Shown: in pieces, positions 17,369 through 25,071 of the stretch
Numbering within the stretch: position 1 is the first letter of the stretch
Layout of the letters: every line of letters begins with the position of its first letter
Source of the DNA: Bacteroidaceae bacterium
GTDB lineage: Bacteria; Bacteroidota; Bacteroidia; Bacteroidales; Bacteroidaceae
Length of the DNA stretch: 64,000 nt
Direction of reading: 5' to 3'
Assembly (NCBI GenBank): GCA_017507385.1
Contig: JAFWAX010000049.1
Location: forward strand, 16,370 to 80,369
Translations under genes and position numbers: made by a program
The notes under the pieces: model-generated
Databases searched by the model: none
Told to the model about the DNA's origin: nothing
Seen by the model: the letters and a program-made list of their open reading frames with translations, nothing else

Positions 17369-17731
17369 TCATCTGCTCAACTGCATCATGTATTTCTCCA
17401 ACTTACATACAAGCGCCATTGTTCTTCGTTCAGAGAAATGGCTTTTCAACTCTTTTAAGGTCTGATTATAATTGTTGCCCACCATACGGAATTGAGCATG
17501 GAAGTCGCTCAACTTGGTATAATACTCATGCAGACTCTTGTCGAAAGCTACCACATGAAAAGGCTCTCCAAAAATTCGCGCCTTGATGAATGCGGACTTG
17601 CTTGTCATGCCAGAACGGTCAAACATCTTTAGAAAGCGCATATCTTCTTCATTACTGAAGTTTACGGAATAGCGGTTTGTTGCCGGGTCTAACTTGCGAT
17701 TTCTCCCACCATTGCTTCTTTTGTTGTTCAT
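17369..17731 (-). pseudogene. MobC-like mobilisation (relaxosome) protein, probably frameshifted
   Basis: A 120-residue frame resembling plasmid/transposon MobC proteins: a basic N-terminus, the ribbon-helix-helix-like VNFSNEEDMRFLKMFDRSGM, KSAFIKARIFGEPF and the helical FRMVGNNYNQTLKELKSHF. It stops after KLEKYMMQLSR, but the next frame continues with a sensible coiled tail (EQMMQKVTELTDEYQKRY) to a stop near 17306, where MobC proteins usually end. A single-base change near 17375 is therefore likely. No relaxase gene follows. The piece marks past residence on a mobilisable element. Confidence 0.7.
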
Positions 17732-18165
17732 CTTTGTTATTTGGGGTTTGACATAATAATTATCACTTGATGCTTACAGCAAGTATGGACAGGCAGACCG
17801 ACTTCGGAGGACAGCCACAGCCCTCGGAAGAGCAAGGAGTTCCACCTACATGGTCTATGCCCCCTTCTTTGCCCTATGGCTGAACAGGAATGACAGACAT
17901 TCAAGATAACGTCACGCGAGTTCGATATAACAAAAATATGTTTATTTGCAGTGCCTTTGCGAGGCAGAATCTTTAGAGCGAACTGACGTTTTCTCCAGAG
18001 CCGCGCAAGGCTCATATCCGCTTCATCTGCTTAATCATCGCGAAGCGGTATGTTTATAGACAAGTTCCTGCGGAACGATGGAACGGATTGAACGGATGTG
18101 GAATTGATTTTTCTCACGTTATTCTCCAGCCTCTTCCTTATGCTTGACCCACCTTTTTTCAAGTA
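17732..18165. other. Non-coding leader of a mobilisable element, possible oriT region
   Basis: There is no convincing gene in this stretch. It lies directly upstream of the mobC remnant, where oriT sequences of Bacteroidota mobilisable elements usually sit, and has small inverted repeats such as CCGACTTCGG near 17797. A nic site cannot be named from sequence alone. Confidence 0.3.
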
Positions 18166-18219
18166 GTCCATGATGTACTTCACGTTGGCGGCGATGCTGA
18201 CATGCCGAAACTCATCAGC
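18166..18219 (-). pseudogene. Detached fragment of a DUF5056-like gene end
   Basis: These 54 bases match 18923-18977, the C-terminal coding part of the intact gene at 18893-19297, with about four differences including a one-base deletion. The peptide SIAANVKYIMD corresponds to SIAANVKDIMD. What follows (YLKKGGSSIRKRLEN) does not match the intact gene. Confidence 0.7.
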
Positions 18220-18344
18220 GCAGCCCAAAGCGATAATACATCATGCCAACTGAATACAAACTCTTGACAAAGGCATATTTTTTTTGTATCTTTGCACTTG
18301 CAATCAGCTTCTCAGACAGGAAGCCATCCAACAACAGCGCCCCG

Positions 18345-18386
18345 TAAACCGATTGTTGCGGCTGATGAGCCGCAACAATCGGTTTA
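18345..18386. repeat. Perfect long palindrome 1
   Basis: A 19-bp perfect stem (arms 18345-18363 and 18368-18386, loop GATG). It is one of two palindromes set head to tail. No gene encloses it. Confidence 0.9.
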
Positions 18387-18388
18387 TC

Positions 18389-18432
18389 AATCGCAACTTT
18401 CGGCACATCAGCCGAAAGTTGCGATTATTTTT
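18389..18432. repeat. Perfect long palindrome 2 with T run
   Basis: A 16-bp perfect stem (arms 18389-18404 and 18411-18426, loop ACATCA), followed by TATTTTTG, so on the + strand it could also terminate transcription. The two palindromes share the core GGC...CATCAGCC, in one case in the loop and in the other in the arm. Confidence 0.85.
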
Positions 18433-18577
18433 GTCCCTTCGCGAGAAGCAAAAGAGACGCAAGGCGTAAAGAACTTGAAGCGGCGAGGGAAATGTTCCCA
18501 AAGCCATATCGTTCAAAAGACGAATTCGAGAAAACCGTTCCTATCGTGAAAATTGTTAATAAATAAAATCTACATTT

Positions 18578-18718
18578 ATGAAAAAGTTTATATTTATATT
18601 ATTTGTGCTCGTATCCATGAGTGCGACTGCACAAAACGACGTAACAAAGTTTCTCGGCATCCTCCTCTCGCTGGACAGCATACAAGTGATAGAGCGGCAA
18701 ACCAACACCGTTGAATAA
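18578..18718 (+). pseudogene. Chimeric mini-ORF: signal peptide and head of one gene fused to the GH35 tail
   Basis: A 46-codon open frame. Codons 1-18 form a signal peptide (MKKFIFILFVLVSMSATA), codons 19-28 read QNDVTKFLGI, an N-terminus I associate with a Bacteroidales secreted hypothetical family (usually continuing IPVDG). From GGCATC at 18656 the bases are those of 11670-11732 (61 of 63), giving LLSLDSIQVIERQTNTVE and the same stop. The joint lies in a six-base microhomology. Whether it is expressed is unknown. Confidence 0.85.
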
Positions 18719-18784
18719 GAATTTATCCTAAGGATAATCCTGATTAGGATAATTACAGAAAGAAATCATACCTCACCTTACAAC

Positions 18785-18829
18785 CGTACCCCTCGGGTAC
18801 GACACATCGTAGTCGAGGGGTACGATTTT
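18785..18829 (+). terminator. Long two-part hairpin, probable terminator
   Basis: Outer stem CGTACCCCTCG/CGAGGGGTACG (18785-18795 with 18814-18824) and inner stem TACGA/TCGTA, followed by ATTTTT. Upstream at 18723-18737 is a small palindrome TTATCCT-A-AGGATAA, and at 18867-18891 another 10-bp stem. All lie between the chimeric ORF and the convergent DUF5056-like gene. Confidence 0.65.
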
Positions 18830-18892
18830 TCTGAGCCATCAGAATGAAAGAACGAACATCCAGCCTACAAACGACAGAATTTGTCGTTTGTT

Positions 18893-19297
18893 TCACCTCT
18901 CTGCTTGCATACGAACACGCATGTCCATGATGTCCTTCACGTTGGCGGCGATGCTGATGATGCCGAGACTCATCAGCAGGGAGAGGGTTGTGGCTACGAT
19001 GATGCGTGAGTTTTCGCTGAACCACTGAAGGAGGACGAGGTGGGTGCGGAAGGTGAAGAGGGGGACTTGGGCAGGCGTGGAAAGAAGGAAGACCATGCCG
19101 ACTGCACCGCCGATGATGCCAGCCACAAAGGCAACCATCATCATCATCTTATAGCGACGAAGTGTTGCTTCCTGATACTGTTTGATGAACTCAACGGCAT
19201 CAAGGCGTTTAGTAAGTGATGCCATGAAGGCATCGCTGTCGTCGAAATGAGGCTTTTGGGCTTGAAAGAGTTCCTCAAGGGCTTTATCTTTGTTCAT
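18893..19297 (-). CDS. DUF5056-like membrane protein, probable anti-sigma factor, operon 2
   Basis: A 134-residue protein with a soluble N-terminus of about 50 residues (LEELFQAQKPHFDDSDAFMA), one membrane span (MMMVAFVAGIIGGAVGMVFL) and a second hydrophobic segment (IIVATTLSLLMSLGIISIAA). It overlaps the end of the ECF sigma gene by four bases, so it is translationally coupled and most likely its anti-sigma factor. No zinc-binding motif is seen. A copy of its tail is found at 18166-18219. Confidence 0.7.
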   Translation of the reverse strand: MNKDKALEELFQAQKPHFDDSDAFMASLTKRLDAVEFIKQYQEATLRRYKMMMMVAFVAGIIGGAVGMVFLLSTPAQVPLFTFRTHLVLLQWFSENSRIIVATTLSLLMSLGIISIAANVKDIMDMRVRMQAER

Positions 19298-19770
19298 ATC
19301 TTCAGTCTTTCTTTAAGTTTGTTACGTCCTCGTGAGAGTTGCTGCTTGACGGCATCCTCAGAGGATTCTGTGATGGTGGCTATCTCTTTGATGCTGTACC
19401 CATTGAGGTAGAACAGCGTGATGGAAGAGCGTTCCTTGGGTGGAAGGGTACGCAGGGCGAGGTAGAGGTCTTGATGGGCAAAGGAGGATTCAGCAGAGGT
19501 ATTGCCAATGAGTGTTCGTGCCGCCTCGATGCTCTCCATCGTGCGACAACTCGCCTTATGGTTGAGGAACGTGTTGTGGGCAATCTTGAAAAGCCATGAA
19601 CGGAACTTCCCCTTGTCCTGATACCCTGCCGAGGAGAGGTAAGCCTTGACCAGAGCATCTTGTGCCAAGTCATTGGCATCATCCTTGTTGCCACAGCAGA
19701 GGGCAAGCAAGAAACCTCTGAGTGCCTCTTGCTCACGCTCCACGTGGGTGATGAATTCTTCTCGTGTCAC
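19294..19770 (-). CDS. ECF RNA polymerase sigma factor, operon 2
   Basis: A 158-residue sigma-70 family protein with region 2 (DANDLAQDALVKAYLSSAGY, KFRSWLFKIAHNTFLNHKAS) and region 4 (LPPKERSSITLFYLNGYSIK, IATITESSEDAVKQQLSRGR). It is the middle gene of DUF6249-like - sigma - DUF5056-like, with spacings of 3 bp and a four-base overlap. Confidence 0.92.
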   Translation of the reverse strand: MTREEFITHVEREQEALRGFLLALCCGNKDDANDLAQDALVKAYLSSAGYQDKGKFRSWLFKIAHNTFLNHKASCRTMESIEAARTLIGNTSAESSFAHQDLYLALRTLPPKERSSITLFYLNGYSIKEIATITESSEDAVKQQLSRGRNKLKERLKI

Positions 19771-19773
19771 GGG

Positions 19774-20244
19774 TTATGCCTGTTGGGACAGTTGACGTTC
19801 TTCTGCTTCAATCTCTTTGGCAAGCATCTTCTTGCCCACATAATAATTGATCAGGAAGGCGATGCCTACAGAAGACGCAATGAACCCTATGCCATAAAAG
19901 AACATGAGGTCCTTTGGAGTAGCACCGCCGTTAGCATCTATCACCAGCCCAAAAATGATGAAGCCAAGACCCACGAACATGATGACACTACCCCATAACA
20001 ATTTTGTGAGCAGCCTTTCCTTCAAGAGATTATTCTTGGGGGACATATTCTTAATCAATTCGCTAATATCCATTTCTGGGTTCTTCTCCATGGCTGCCAG
20101 CACAATCTTTGTACGAGAATTAGCATCATTCATCATCTTTCGAATGATAAACCAAGCAACCATGATAGGAAGGATACAAAAAATGGCAATAGGCTTCAAT
20201 ATATCGCCTAATGCAAAGATTTCTTCTTGTCCAAAACTTTCCAT
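19774..20244 (-). CDS. DUF6249-like membrane protein, operon 2
   Basis: A 156-residue protein with three membrane segments (ILKPIAIFCILPIMVAWFII, LLWGSVIMFVGLGFIIFGLV, FFYGIGFIASSVGIAFLINY) and a cytoplasmic linker. It resembles the DUF6249 proteins that accompany ECF sigma genes in Bacteroidales; its function is not known. Start is placed at the ATG 20242-20244; an upstream TTG gives only six extra residues. Confidence 0.7.
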   Translation of the reverse strand: MESFGQEEIFALGDILKPIAIFCILPIMVAWFIIRKMMNDANSRTKIVLAAMEKNPEMDISELIKNMSPKNNLLKERLLTKLLWGSVIMFVGLGFIIFGLVIDANGGATPKDLMFFYGIGFIASSVGIAFLINYYVGKKMLAKEIEAEERQLSQQA

Positions 20245-20276
20245 ATTAAATGTCGTTTTCAATTGTTAAACTTTTG

Positions 20277-20317
20277 TTTTGTTCTTGAACCAGTTCATCT
20301 ATATAACAAGAACAAAA
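20277..20317. repeat. 11-bp inverted repeat in front of sigma operon 2
   Basis: TTTTGTTCTTG (20277-20287) and CAAGAACAAAA (20307-20317) enclose 19 bases. It has no T run on the relevant strand, so it is more likely a leader structure or operator than a terminator. Confidence 0.45.
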
Positions 20318-20349
20318 GGCAAAAGGTGACAACGGAGGAGTGATTTTTT

Positions 20350-21555
20350 TCAGTAAAGGAAGCCAAATGCCCACAGTGGAATCTTGCGGAGGGTGGCAGA
20401 TTCGATGCCATCGGCTGCCACGAAGGAGTTTTCCTGCCCGGCTATTTGAGAAAAACCTTTATCAGAACCGCCCACCTCTATAACAAGGTCGTGGTCAATA
20501 CGGAAGTCGCCCTTTTTGTAGCCGGCATACTCTACCAAATGCCCTGTGGAAGCCAGTTGATTGGCCAAGAAGGTCTCTCGCACGGTGCCAATCTCTGGGG
20601 TGACGGGACAGAGCGTGTAGAGCAAGTTTGAGTTGTCGAGATACATCTTATCAGGCTTCTGCAAGTCAGTGATGGTGGCTAAGTCGGTGAAGACGCGACG
20701 GATGAGACTGGCTTCTTCCATGTGGCGAAGATAACGGAGCGTTGTAGCACGTGTAATGCCTGTCGCTTTGGAGAGTTTGGCTATATCCACCTCATAGGGT
20801 GTCATTTGAGAGATGACTTGCAGCAACGCCTTCACGCTTCGAGTGTTGCCAATCTCCAAGTTCCGATGCTTGGTCAGTTCTACATCGACAATGTAATTGA
20901 CGACATTTTCCAACCGACTATAATACTCTTGCTTTCCCTCGAAATAGAAAGGATAGTAACCATATTGCAGATAGCGCCGGAAATGTTCCAGAGGATGACA
21001 AACCGAACGGACATAGGTGCAGTATTTGTTGGGGGCATTCAAGAGTTCTTCCAACGAAATTGGCTCAATGTCAAGCCCTGCTTCCAGACGAAGGAACTCA
21101 CGCATGGAAAGGCCTGGCATATCATATTCCAAGATGCGACGAGACAGGTCTGCCTGCCCGTCATTGATTTGAAGAAGTGACGAACCGCTCAACACGAGAT
21201 GCAGGTCTTTGTGCAGGTCATAGATTTCTTTCACCTCACTACTCCACCCGCTGTACTTGTGCACCTCGTCGATGAACAGATGCCGTCCGCCCATCTTCAC
21301 AAAGTTGTCTGCCACATCCACCAAGGTATGAGTGGAGAAGTAGTTTGTATCAGCAGAACAATACAGCACATGGCGGTCATCAGCCCCATAATGTTGCTTG
21401 ATATATTGCAGCATCATCGTTGACTTACCCACCCCTTTAGGACCCTTAATGGCGATGAGTCGAGCACCCCAGTTTATTGTTGAAACAAAGGGACGTACAA
21501 AGTCCATCGAAATGCCTTGCAGATAGGCATCATGACGTTCAAAAAGTTTCTCCAT
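20350..21555 (-). CDS. AAA ATPase with DUF4143-like C-terminus
   Basis: A 401-residue protein. Walker A is IAIKGPKGVGKSTMML (residues 36-50), Walker B HLFIDEVHKY, sensor LVLSGSSLLQ, followed by a winged helix (KLSKATGITRATTLRYLRHM) and a restriction-nuclease-like C-terminus (RIDHDLVIEVGG) as in AAA_14/DUF4143 proteins. The family is very common in Bacteroidales, its role unsettled. Start is the ATG at 21553-21555; an upstream GTG adds two residues. The leader has three 33-bp repeats. Confidence 0.88.
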   Translation of the reverse strand: MEKLFERHDAYLQGISMDFVRPFVSTINWGARLIAIKGPKGVGKSTMMLQYIKQHYGADDRHVLYCSADTNYFSTHTLVDVADNFVKMGGRHLFIDEVHKYSGWSSEVKEIYDLHKDLHLVLSGSSLLQINDGQADLSRRILEYDMPGLSMREFLRLEAGLDIEPISLEELLNAPNKYCTYVRSVCHPLEHFRRYLQYGYYPFYFEGKQEYYSRLENVVNYIVDVELTKHRNLEIGNTRSVKALLQVISQMTPYEVDIAKLSKATGITRATTLRYLRHMEEASLIRRVFTDLATITDLQKPDKMYLDNSNLLYTLCPVTPEIGTVRETFLANQLASTGHLVEYAGYKKGDFRIDHDLVIEVGGSDKGFSQIAGQENSFVAADGIESATLRKIPLWAFGFLY

Positions 21556-21579
21556 ATTCACTATACTATTTATCGGTCT

Positions 21580-21665
21580 GCGTTCTACACAAAGAACACT
21601 TTTAATGTCAATGCGTTCTCTACAAAGAACACTTTTAATACCAATGTGTTCTCCACAAAGAACAC
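21580..21665 (-). repeat. Three 33-bp repeats with hairpin cores in the ATPase-gene leader
   Basis: Twenty-base cores at 21580-21599, 21613-21632 and 21646-21665 have the form GYGTTCT-N6-AGAACAC, at an exact 33-bp period. The third is a perfect 7-bp inverted repeat, the others have one mismatch. They lie between the promoter (21677-21708) and the ATG, so they would be three successive hairpins in the mRNA leader, or three operator sites three helical turns apart. Confidence 0.85.
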
Positions 21666-21676
21666 TCTTCTATTTG

Positions 21677-21708
21677 CAAAGGTAATGTCTTTTTCCTTCT
21701 CATCCAAG
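21677..21708 (-). promoter_or_regulatory. Promoter of the AAA ATPase gene
   Basis: Reverse-strand TTG at 21706-21708 and TACCTTTG at 21677-21684, with 21 bp between them, a full Bacteroidota promoter. Transcription would begin near 21670. Confidence 0.75.
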
Positions 21709-21795
21709 AAAAAGAGCAAGAAAAACACTTTTTTTTCACTCCTTTGCAATTTTTCGTGTTTCATCCTCGTATATATAAGTAGAAGACCTCGAAAA

Positions 21796-22356
21796 ATGGT
21801 GACAGATATAGAGACGAATATGATAGAGGGACTGAAGGAAGGCAGTCCCAAGGCTCAGCAGATGATGGTTGAGAGATATGGCAGACATGTCTTCAGCCAG
21901 GTGGTGAGGCTGTTGCCGAGTGTGGAGGATGCTGAGGAGGTGTATCAAGATGTGTTTCTGAAGGTCTTTCTAAATATAAATAGGTATGAGGAAGAAAAGT
22001 CATTCTTCAAGACATGGGTGTCACGCATCGCCTACAACGAGTCCATCACTTGGTTGAGGCACAAGCGGCAGCAGATGATTTACTTTGAAGATGAAGACGG
22101 AGAGGCGGAGAGGCTGTCGGAGGCGGAGGTGGAAGCGACCTTGGGACATTCGGACCCTGAGACGGTGCAACTGATACGGGCAGCCCTGAAACATCTGCCA
22201 CCCGAGGAACGGAGCCTCATCACGATGTTCTACTATGAGGAAATGAGCGTGAAGGACATCGCCTACGTGACCGACTCCCCACCCAACACCATCGGCTCGA
22301 AACTGTTCCGAACGAGAAAGAAACTTTGTAAAATCATTCAAATGCTCCAATCATGA
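21796..22356 (+). CDS. ECF RNA polymerase sigma factor, operon 3
   Basis: A 186-residue sigma-70 family protein: region 2 (SVEDAEEVYQDVFLKVFLNI, SFFKTWVSRIAYNESITWLR) and region 4 (LPPEERSLITMFYYEEMSVK, IAYVTDSPPNTIGSKLFRTR). The in-frame sequence upstream of ATG 21796 reads through the 33-bp repeats and the promoter of the divergent gene and is not taken as coding. Its last four bases overlap the next gene. Confidence 0.92.
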   Translation: MVTDIETNMIEGLKEGSPKAQQMMVERYGRHVFSQVVRLLPSVEDAEEVYQDVFLKVFLNINRYEEEKSFFKTWVSRIAYNESITWLRHKRQQMIYFEDEDGEAERLSEAEVEATLGHSDPETVQLIRAALKHLPPEERSLITMFYYEEMSVKDIAYVTDSPPNTIGSKLFRTRKKLCKIIQMLQS

Positions 22357-23048
22357 AAGAAGACTATATAGACACATTACGCCAACAGGACACGAACCTT
22401 CGAGATGCCATCAGGCTGGAGGAAGAGGCTCTGCCACCGATGCCAGTCGACCTCAACGCACGACTCATGCAGCGCGTGGAGGAAGAACGGGCGAAGGGAA
22501 TCGCGAAAAGAAAACGAACCCGCATCCTTTGGCCCTTGGTGGCAGCGGCATGTGTGGCTGCCTTGATAGCCGTCTTCCTCACCCCACCGAAAGGAACACC
22601 TGAGGACGAGACACCAACGGGAAAGCCTGTTGCTGTGAAGGTGGACAAGCCTAAGCCAGAGAAGAAGGTTGTTCAGCAGAAAGTAGCACAGATAGTCCCC
22701 ACTCCGTCAGAAGAGAAGGTTGTTGAGCAATCCAAGGTGAAACAGCCTGTAGTGAAACCCACTCAACCGCTCTTGGCGCAGGAAAAGCCAGTTGAGAAGG
22801 ACATCGCGACAGAGGAAGCGACCACAGAACCCATCGCAGAGAATACTGCCGCAGAACCTCCTCACACAGAGATGACTACCGTAATCCTCACCGAGCGCGA
22901 CATCCCCATCACTCGTCCAGAGAACTACCATTACACTCCAGAAGAAATCGCCCTGTTGAAGAAGCAAGCCAACGAGGCTTACCTGAAATGGGTGGAGTTG
23001 GAACTGGAGATTTCAAAGTACACATTGGAAAAAATGGCACAGAAATAA
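22353..23048 (+). CDS. Single-pass membrane protein, probable anti-sigma factor, operon 3
   Basis: A 231-residue protein: cytoplasmic N-terminus (about 55 residues), one span (WPLVAAACVAALIAVFLTPP) and a long Pro/Lys/Glu-rich periplasmic stretch (KPVAVKVDKPKPEKKVVQQK) ending in a helical segment (IALLKKQANEAYLKWVELEL). It resembles the gene at 6444-6854 in and around the span. The four-base overlap with the sigma gene supports coupled translation. An anti-sigma role is inferred from context; a TonB-like spacer is an alternative reading of the Pro/Lys region. Confidence 0.65.
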   Translation: MKEDYIDTLRQQDTNLRDAIRLEEEALPPMPVDLNARLMQRVEEERAKGIAKRKRTRILWPLVAAACVAALIAVFLTPPKGTPEDETPTGKPVAVKVDKPKPEKKVVQQKVAQIVPTPSEEKVVEQSKVKQPVVKPTQPLLAQEKPVEKDIATEEATTEPIAENTAAEPPHTEMTTVILTERDIPITRPENYHYTPEEIALLKKQANEAYLKWVELELEISKYTLEKMAQK

Positions 23049-23062
23049 AAAACAAGAACGAT

Positions 23063-24496
23063 ATGAAACGCTTATTCATTTTGCTGCTCATCGCATGCAG
23101 CACCATCGCAACCATCCATGCCCAGCAGCGGGCAAAGGGTCAGCAGATCACACCCATCCACGTCAAGACGCTGTTCAACGACATCATCAAGACTTGGGGA
23201 GCTCCTTCTGACGAGGTTTTTTCCATCAACAAGAACCCCAATACGAACCTGATTGAGTCGAGTGTAAGAATCACCTACTTCGTCGCCAACAATTCAGAGT
23301 GGACAGACGAAAACGCCAAATCACTCAATCTTAAAGACATCAGCGAGGCATTCAAGAAAGATGAGCCCACCTCTTATCAACTGCTTCATCTGTCACCAGG
23401 CACCAACGAGTCTTTCTCGCTGAGGGCTGTTGATGGAAACGGAAAGGACAAAAGTTACCTCGTCCGCGGCATGAACAAAGAGGAAATGTGGCTGCTCTGC
23501 ACCAAGAACGCTGAGAACCCTCAACTGCGCGACGCATACGCCATCAAATGGACCCTTTCCGATGATGAAAGCAAGATTCTTGGTGCTGTCTATCAGATTA
23601 CCTCCCTGCGTCCCGACATTTACGAGAAGGAACTGGCATCGTCGAAGAAGACCTTCAAGATTGTGGGACGGGTGGATGAGAACATCAAGGACTCGCTCTA
23701 CAACATCTACATCGCCGAGACGGCTGACGAACTTGCCAATATTGGAGATGACGATTATGTGGCTTGCGTGCCCGTCATCAACAAACGCTTTGAGTGGCAG
23801 ACAGAACTGGAGAAACCTATGGTGGGACGCCTGCGCTGTATCTTCCCCGACGGTTCGCTCTGCTCCGCATGGATAAACCTCGACTTCGTGCCTGGCGAGA
23901 CCTACAACATCACCGTACACAACGGTTATTACAATGAGGACCAAGACTATGAGCGTCGTGTGGGACGCTACTCGGGAAGGAGTCTGCTGAATGAACGACA
24001 GAAAAGAGGGAATGACGATGTAACCACAGGGGATGATGATGGCAGGGAGGAAATCGACACGATACCTAGCAACAATGAGGGATTCCATCCTACACGAGAA
24101 CAGGAGATGCGATTGGAGGCCAAGATCAAGGCCATTGAGGCAAACAGAAATTCCATCAAGGCCACTTATGAGGCTCTGGAACCTTTTGTGAAAAAGGGAT
24201 CACTCACTGGTTCAGACAACTATTTCAAACAAATCATCAGACTGAACAAGGAGTTGGATGTGAAGTGTCAGGACTACATCAAGTATTTGGGAGGTTTTGA
24301 TAGTCTTCCTTCCGATTGGAAGACCAAACTATACGGAGTAATTTTAGGGCTCTACTCCGAACAGAGCCAAGGGTTCGGGGAGTTGTACAAGAAGGTCGGT
24401 CTCCTCCCCAAGCCTGCCCAGGAGGCTCAGAAGTACGTCAATCAACTCATGGAGAAATACATGAAAGAGATGGAAAAGGCGATGACGGAGAATTAA
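23063..24496 (+). CDS. Secreted/periplasmic protein of unknown function, sigma operon 3
   Basis: A 477-residue protein with a signal peptide (MKRLFILLLIACSTIATIHA). Residues about 195-300 are beta-rich (TFKIVGRVDENIKDSLYNIY, VPGETYNITVHNGYY) and recall DUF4369-type domains; the C-terminal 120 residues are helical and charged. It starts 14 bp after the putative anti-sigma gene and ends before a strong terminator, so it completes the operon. No function can be assigned. Confidence 0.65.
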   Translation: MKRLFILLLIACSTIATIHAQQRAKGQQITPIHVKTLFNDIIKTWGAPSDEVFSINKNPNTNLIESSVRITYFVANNSEWTDENAKSLNLKDISEAFKKDEPTSYQLLHLSPGTNESFSLRAVDGNGKDKSYLVRGMNKEEMWLLCTKNAENPQLRDAYAIKWTLSDDESKILGAVYQITSLRPDIYEKELASSKKTFKIVGRVDENIKDSLYNIYIAETADELANIGDDDYVACVPVINKRFEWQTELEKPMVGRLRCIFPDGSLCSAWINLDFVPGETYNITVHNGYYNEDQDYERRVGRYSGRSLLNERQKRGNDDVTTGDDDGREEIDTIPSNNEGFHPTREQEMRLEAKIKAIEANRNSIKATYEALEPFVKKGSLTGSDNYFKQIIRLNKELDVKCQDYIKYLGGFDSLPSDWKTKLYGVILGLYSEQSQGFGELYKKVGLLPKPAQEAQKYVNQLMEKYMKEMEKAMTEN

Positions 24497-24502
24497 CGGA
24501 AC

Positions 24503-24550
24503 AAAAAAGGGAGGTGCCTTGCCACTTTGGGCAAGGCACCTCCCTTTTTT
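24503..24550 (+). terminator. Strong terminator of sigma operon 3
   Basis: A perfect 21-bp stem (24503-24523 with 24530-24550) with a six-base loop and terminal T run; it can act in both directions. Confidence 0.95.
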
Positions 24551-24569
24551 GTATCTTTTGCTTTTGTCT

Positions 24570-24612
24570 TTACATCTTTGCCATTGCCTGCTCAAGGTCA
24601 GCGATGATTTCG
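24570..24612 (-). pseudogene. Detached MetY gene tail
   Basis: The reverse strand reads EIIADLEQAMAKM and a TAA stop; the intact metY ends DIIADLEQAMAKM with TGA (26672). About 36 of 39 bases agree. Immediately upstream the sequence departs and shows TAATTTTG, a -7-like box, so a promoter seems joined directly to a gene tail. Confidence 0.65.
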
Positions 24613-25071
24613 AATACAAAATTACAAAAACACTCCCAAACTACATCATTTCTAATATAAAAGTTTAATATTGAACACTTTTATATGTTTTCAACTATAA
24701 TTTTCATGTTTCTCGCTGATTTATGGTGTATTTATTAGTAAATAGTAATTGAAAATCCCAGTTCCTAACTCTTCATTAAGTGTTGCAATTTTTTCTCTTA
24801 AGGGTAACAATCTTTTTCATTAAGGCATGCTGTATCTTCATTTTTCATTTAGCGAAGCGCCTTTAACCTGCCTCTGCCGGGAAATATGCGTGCCTTATCG
24901 GAGAGCAAGATATTTTCAAACGGATGCAGCATGCCTTTAAGACGATTAGGGAGCACGACGTACTGACCTAAGGGAATGAACTGAAAATTTGTTAAATAGT
25001 TCCATTCGCTTGGATATGTCGGCAAAAAGGTATTACTTTGTAGCGTTGAACTAAATGAATAGTTGAAAGAA
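24613..25071. other. Intergenic region with an unidentified tail-like open frame
   Basis: No complete gene. 24640-24830 is AT-rich with no feature seen. On the reverse strand from about 25060 to a stop at 24849 an open frame reads protein-like sequence (PLGQYVVLPNRLKGMLHPFE, ARIFPGRGRLKALR) with no good start, which could be another gene-end fragment. I could not assign it to a family. Confidence 0.35.

Noticed and set aside
17737..18015. A 92-codon reverse open frame upstream of mobC
   Set aside because: Composition and sequence do not look protein-like, and the stretch is better explained as non-coding leader or oriT region.
18284..18549. Small forward and reverse open frames across the palindromes
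   Set aside because: They read through perfect inverted repeats, have no start context or family features, and mirror each other because of the palindromes.
21517..21795. N-terminal extension of the third ECF sigma factor
   Set aside because: It would translate the 33-bp repeats and the divergent promoter; sigma factors of this family begin close to the ATG at 21796.
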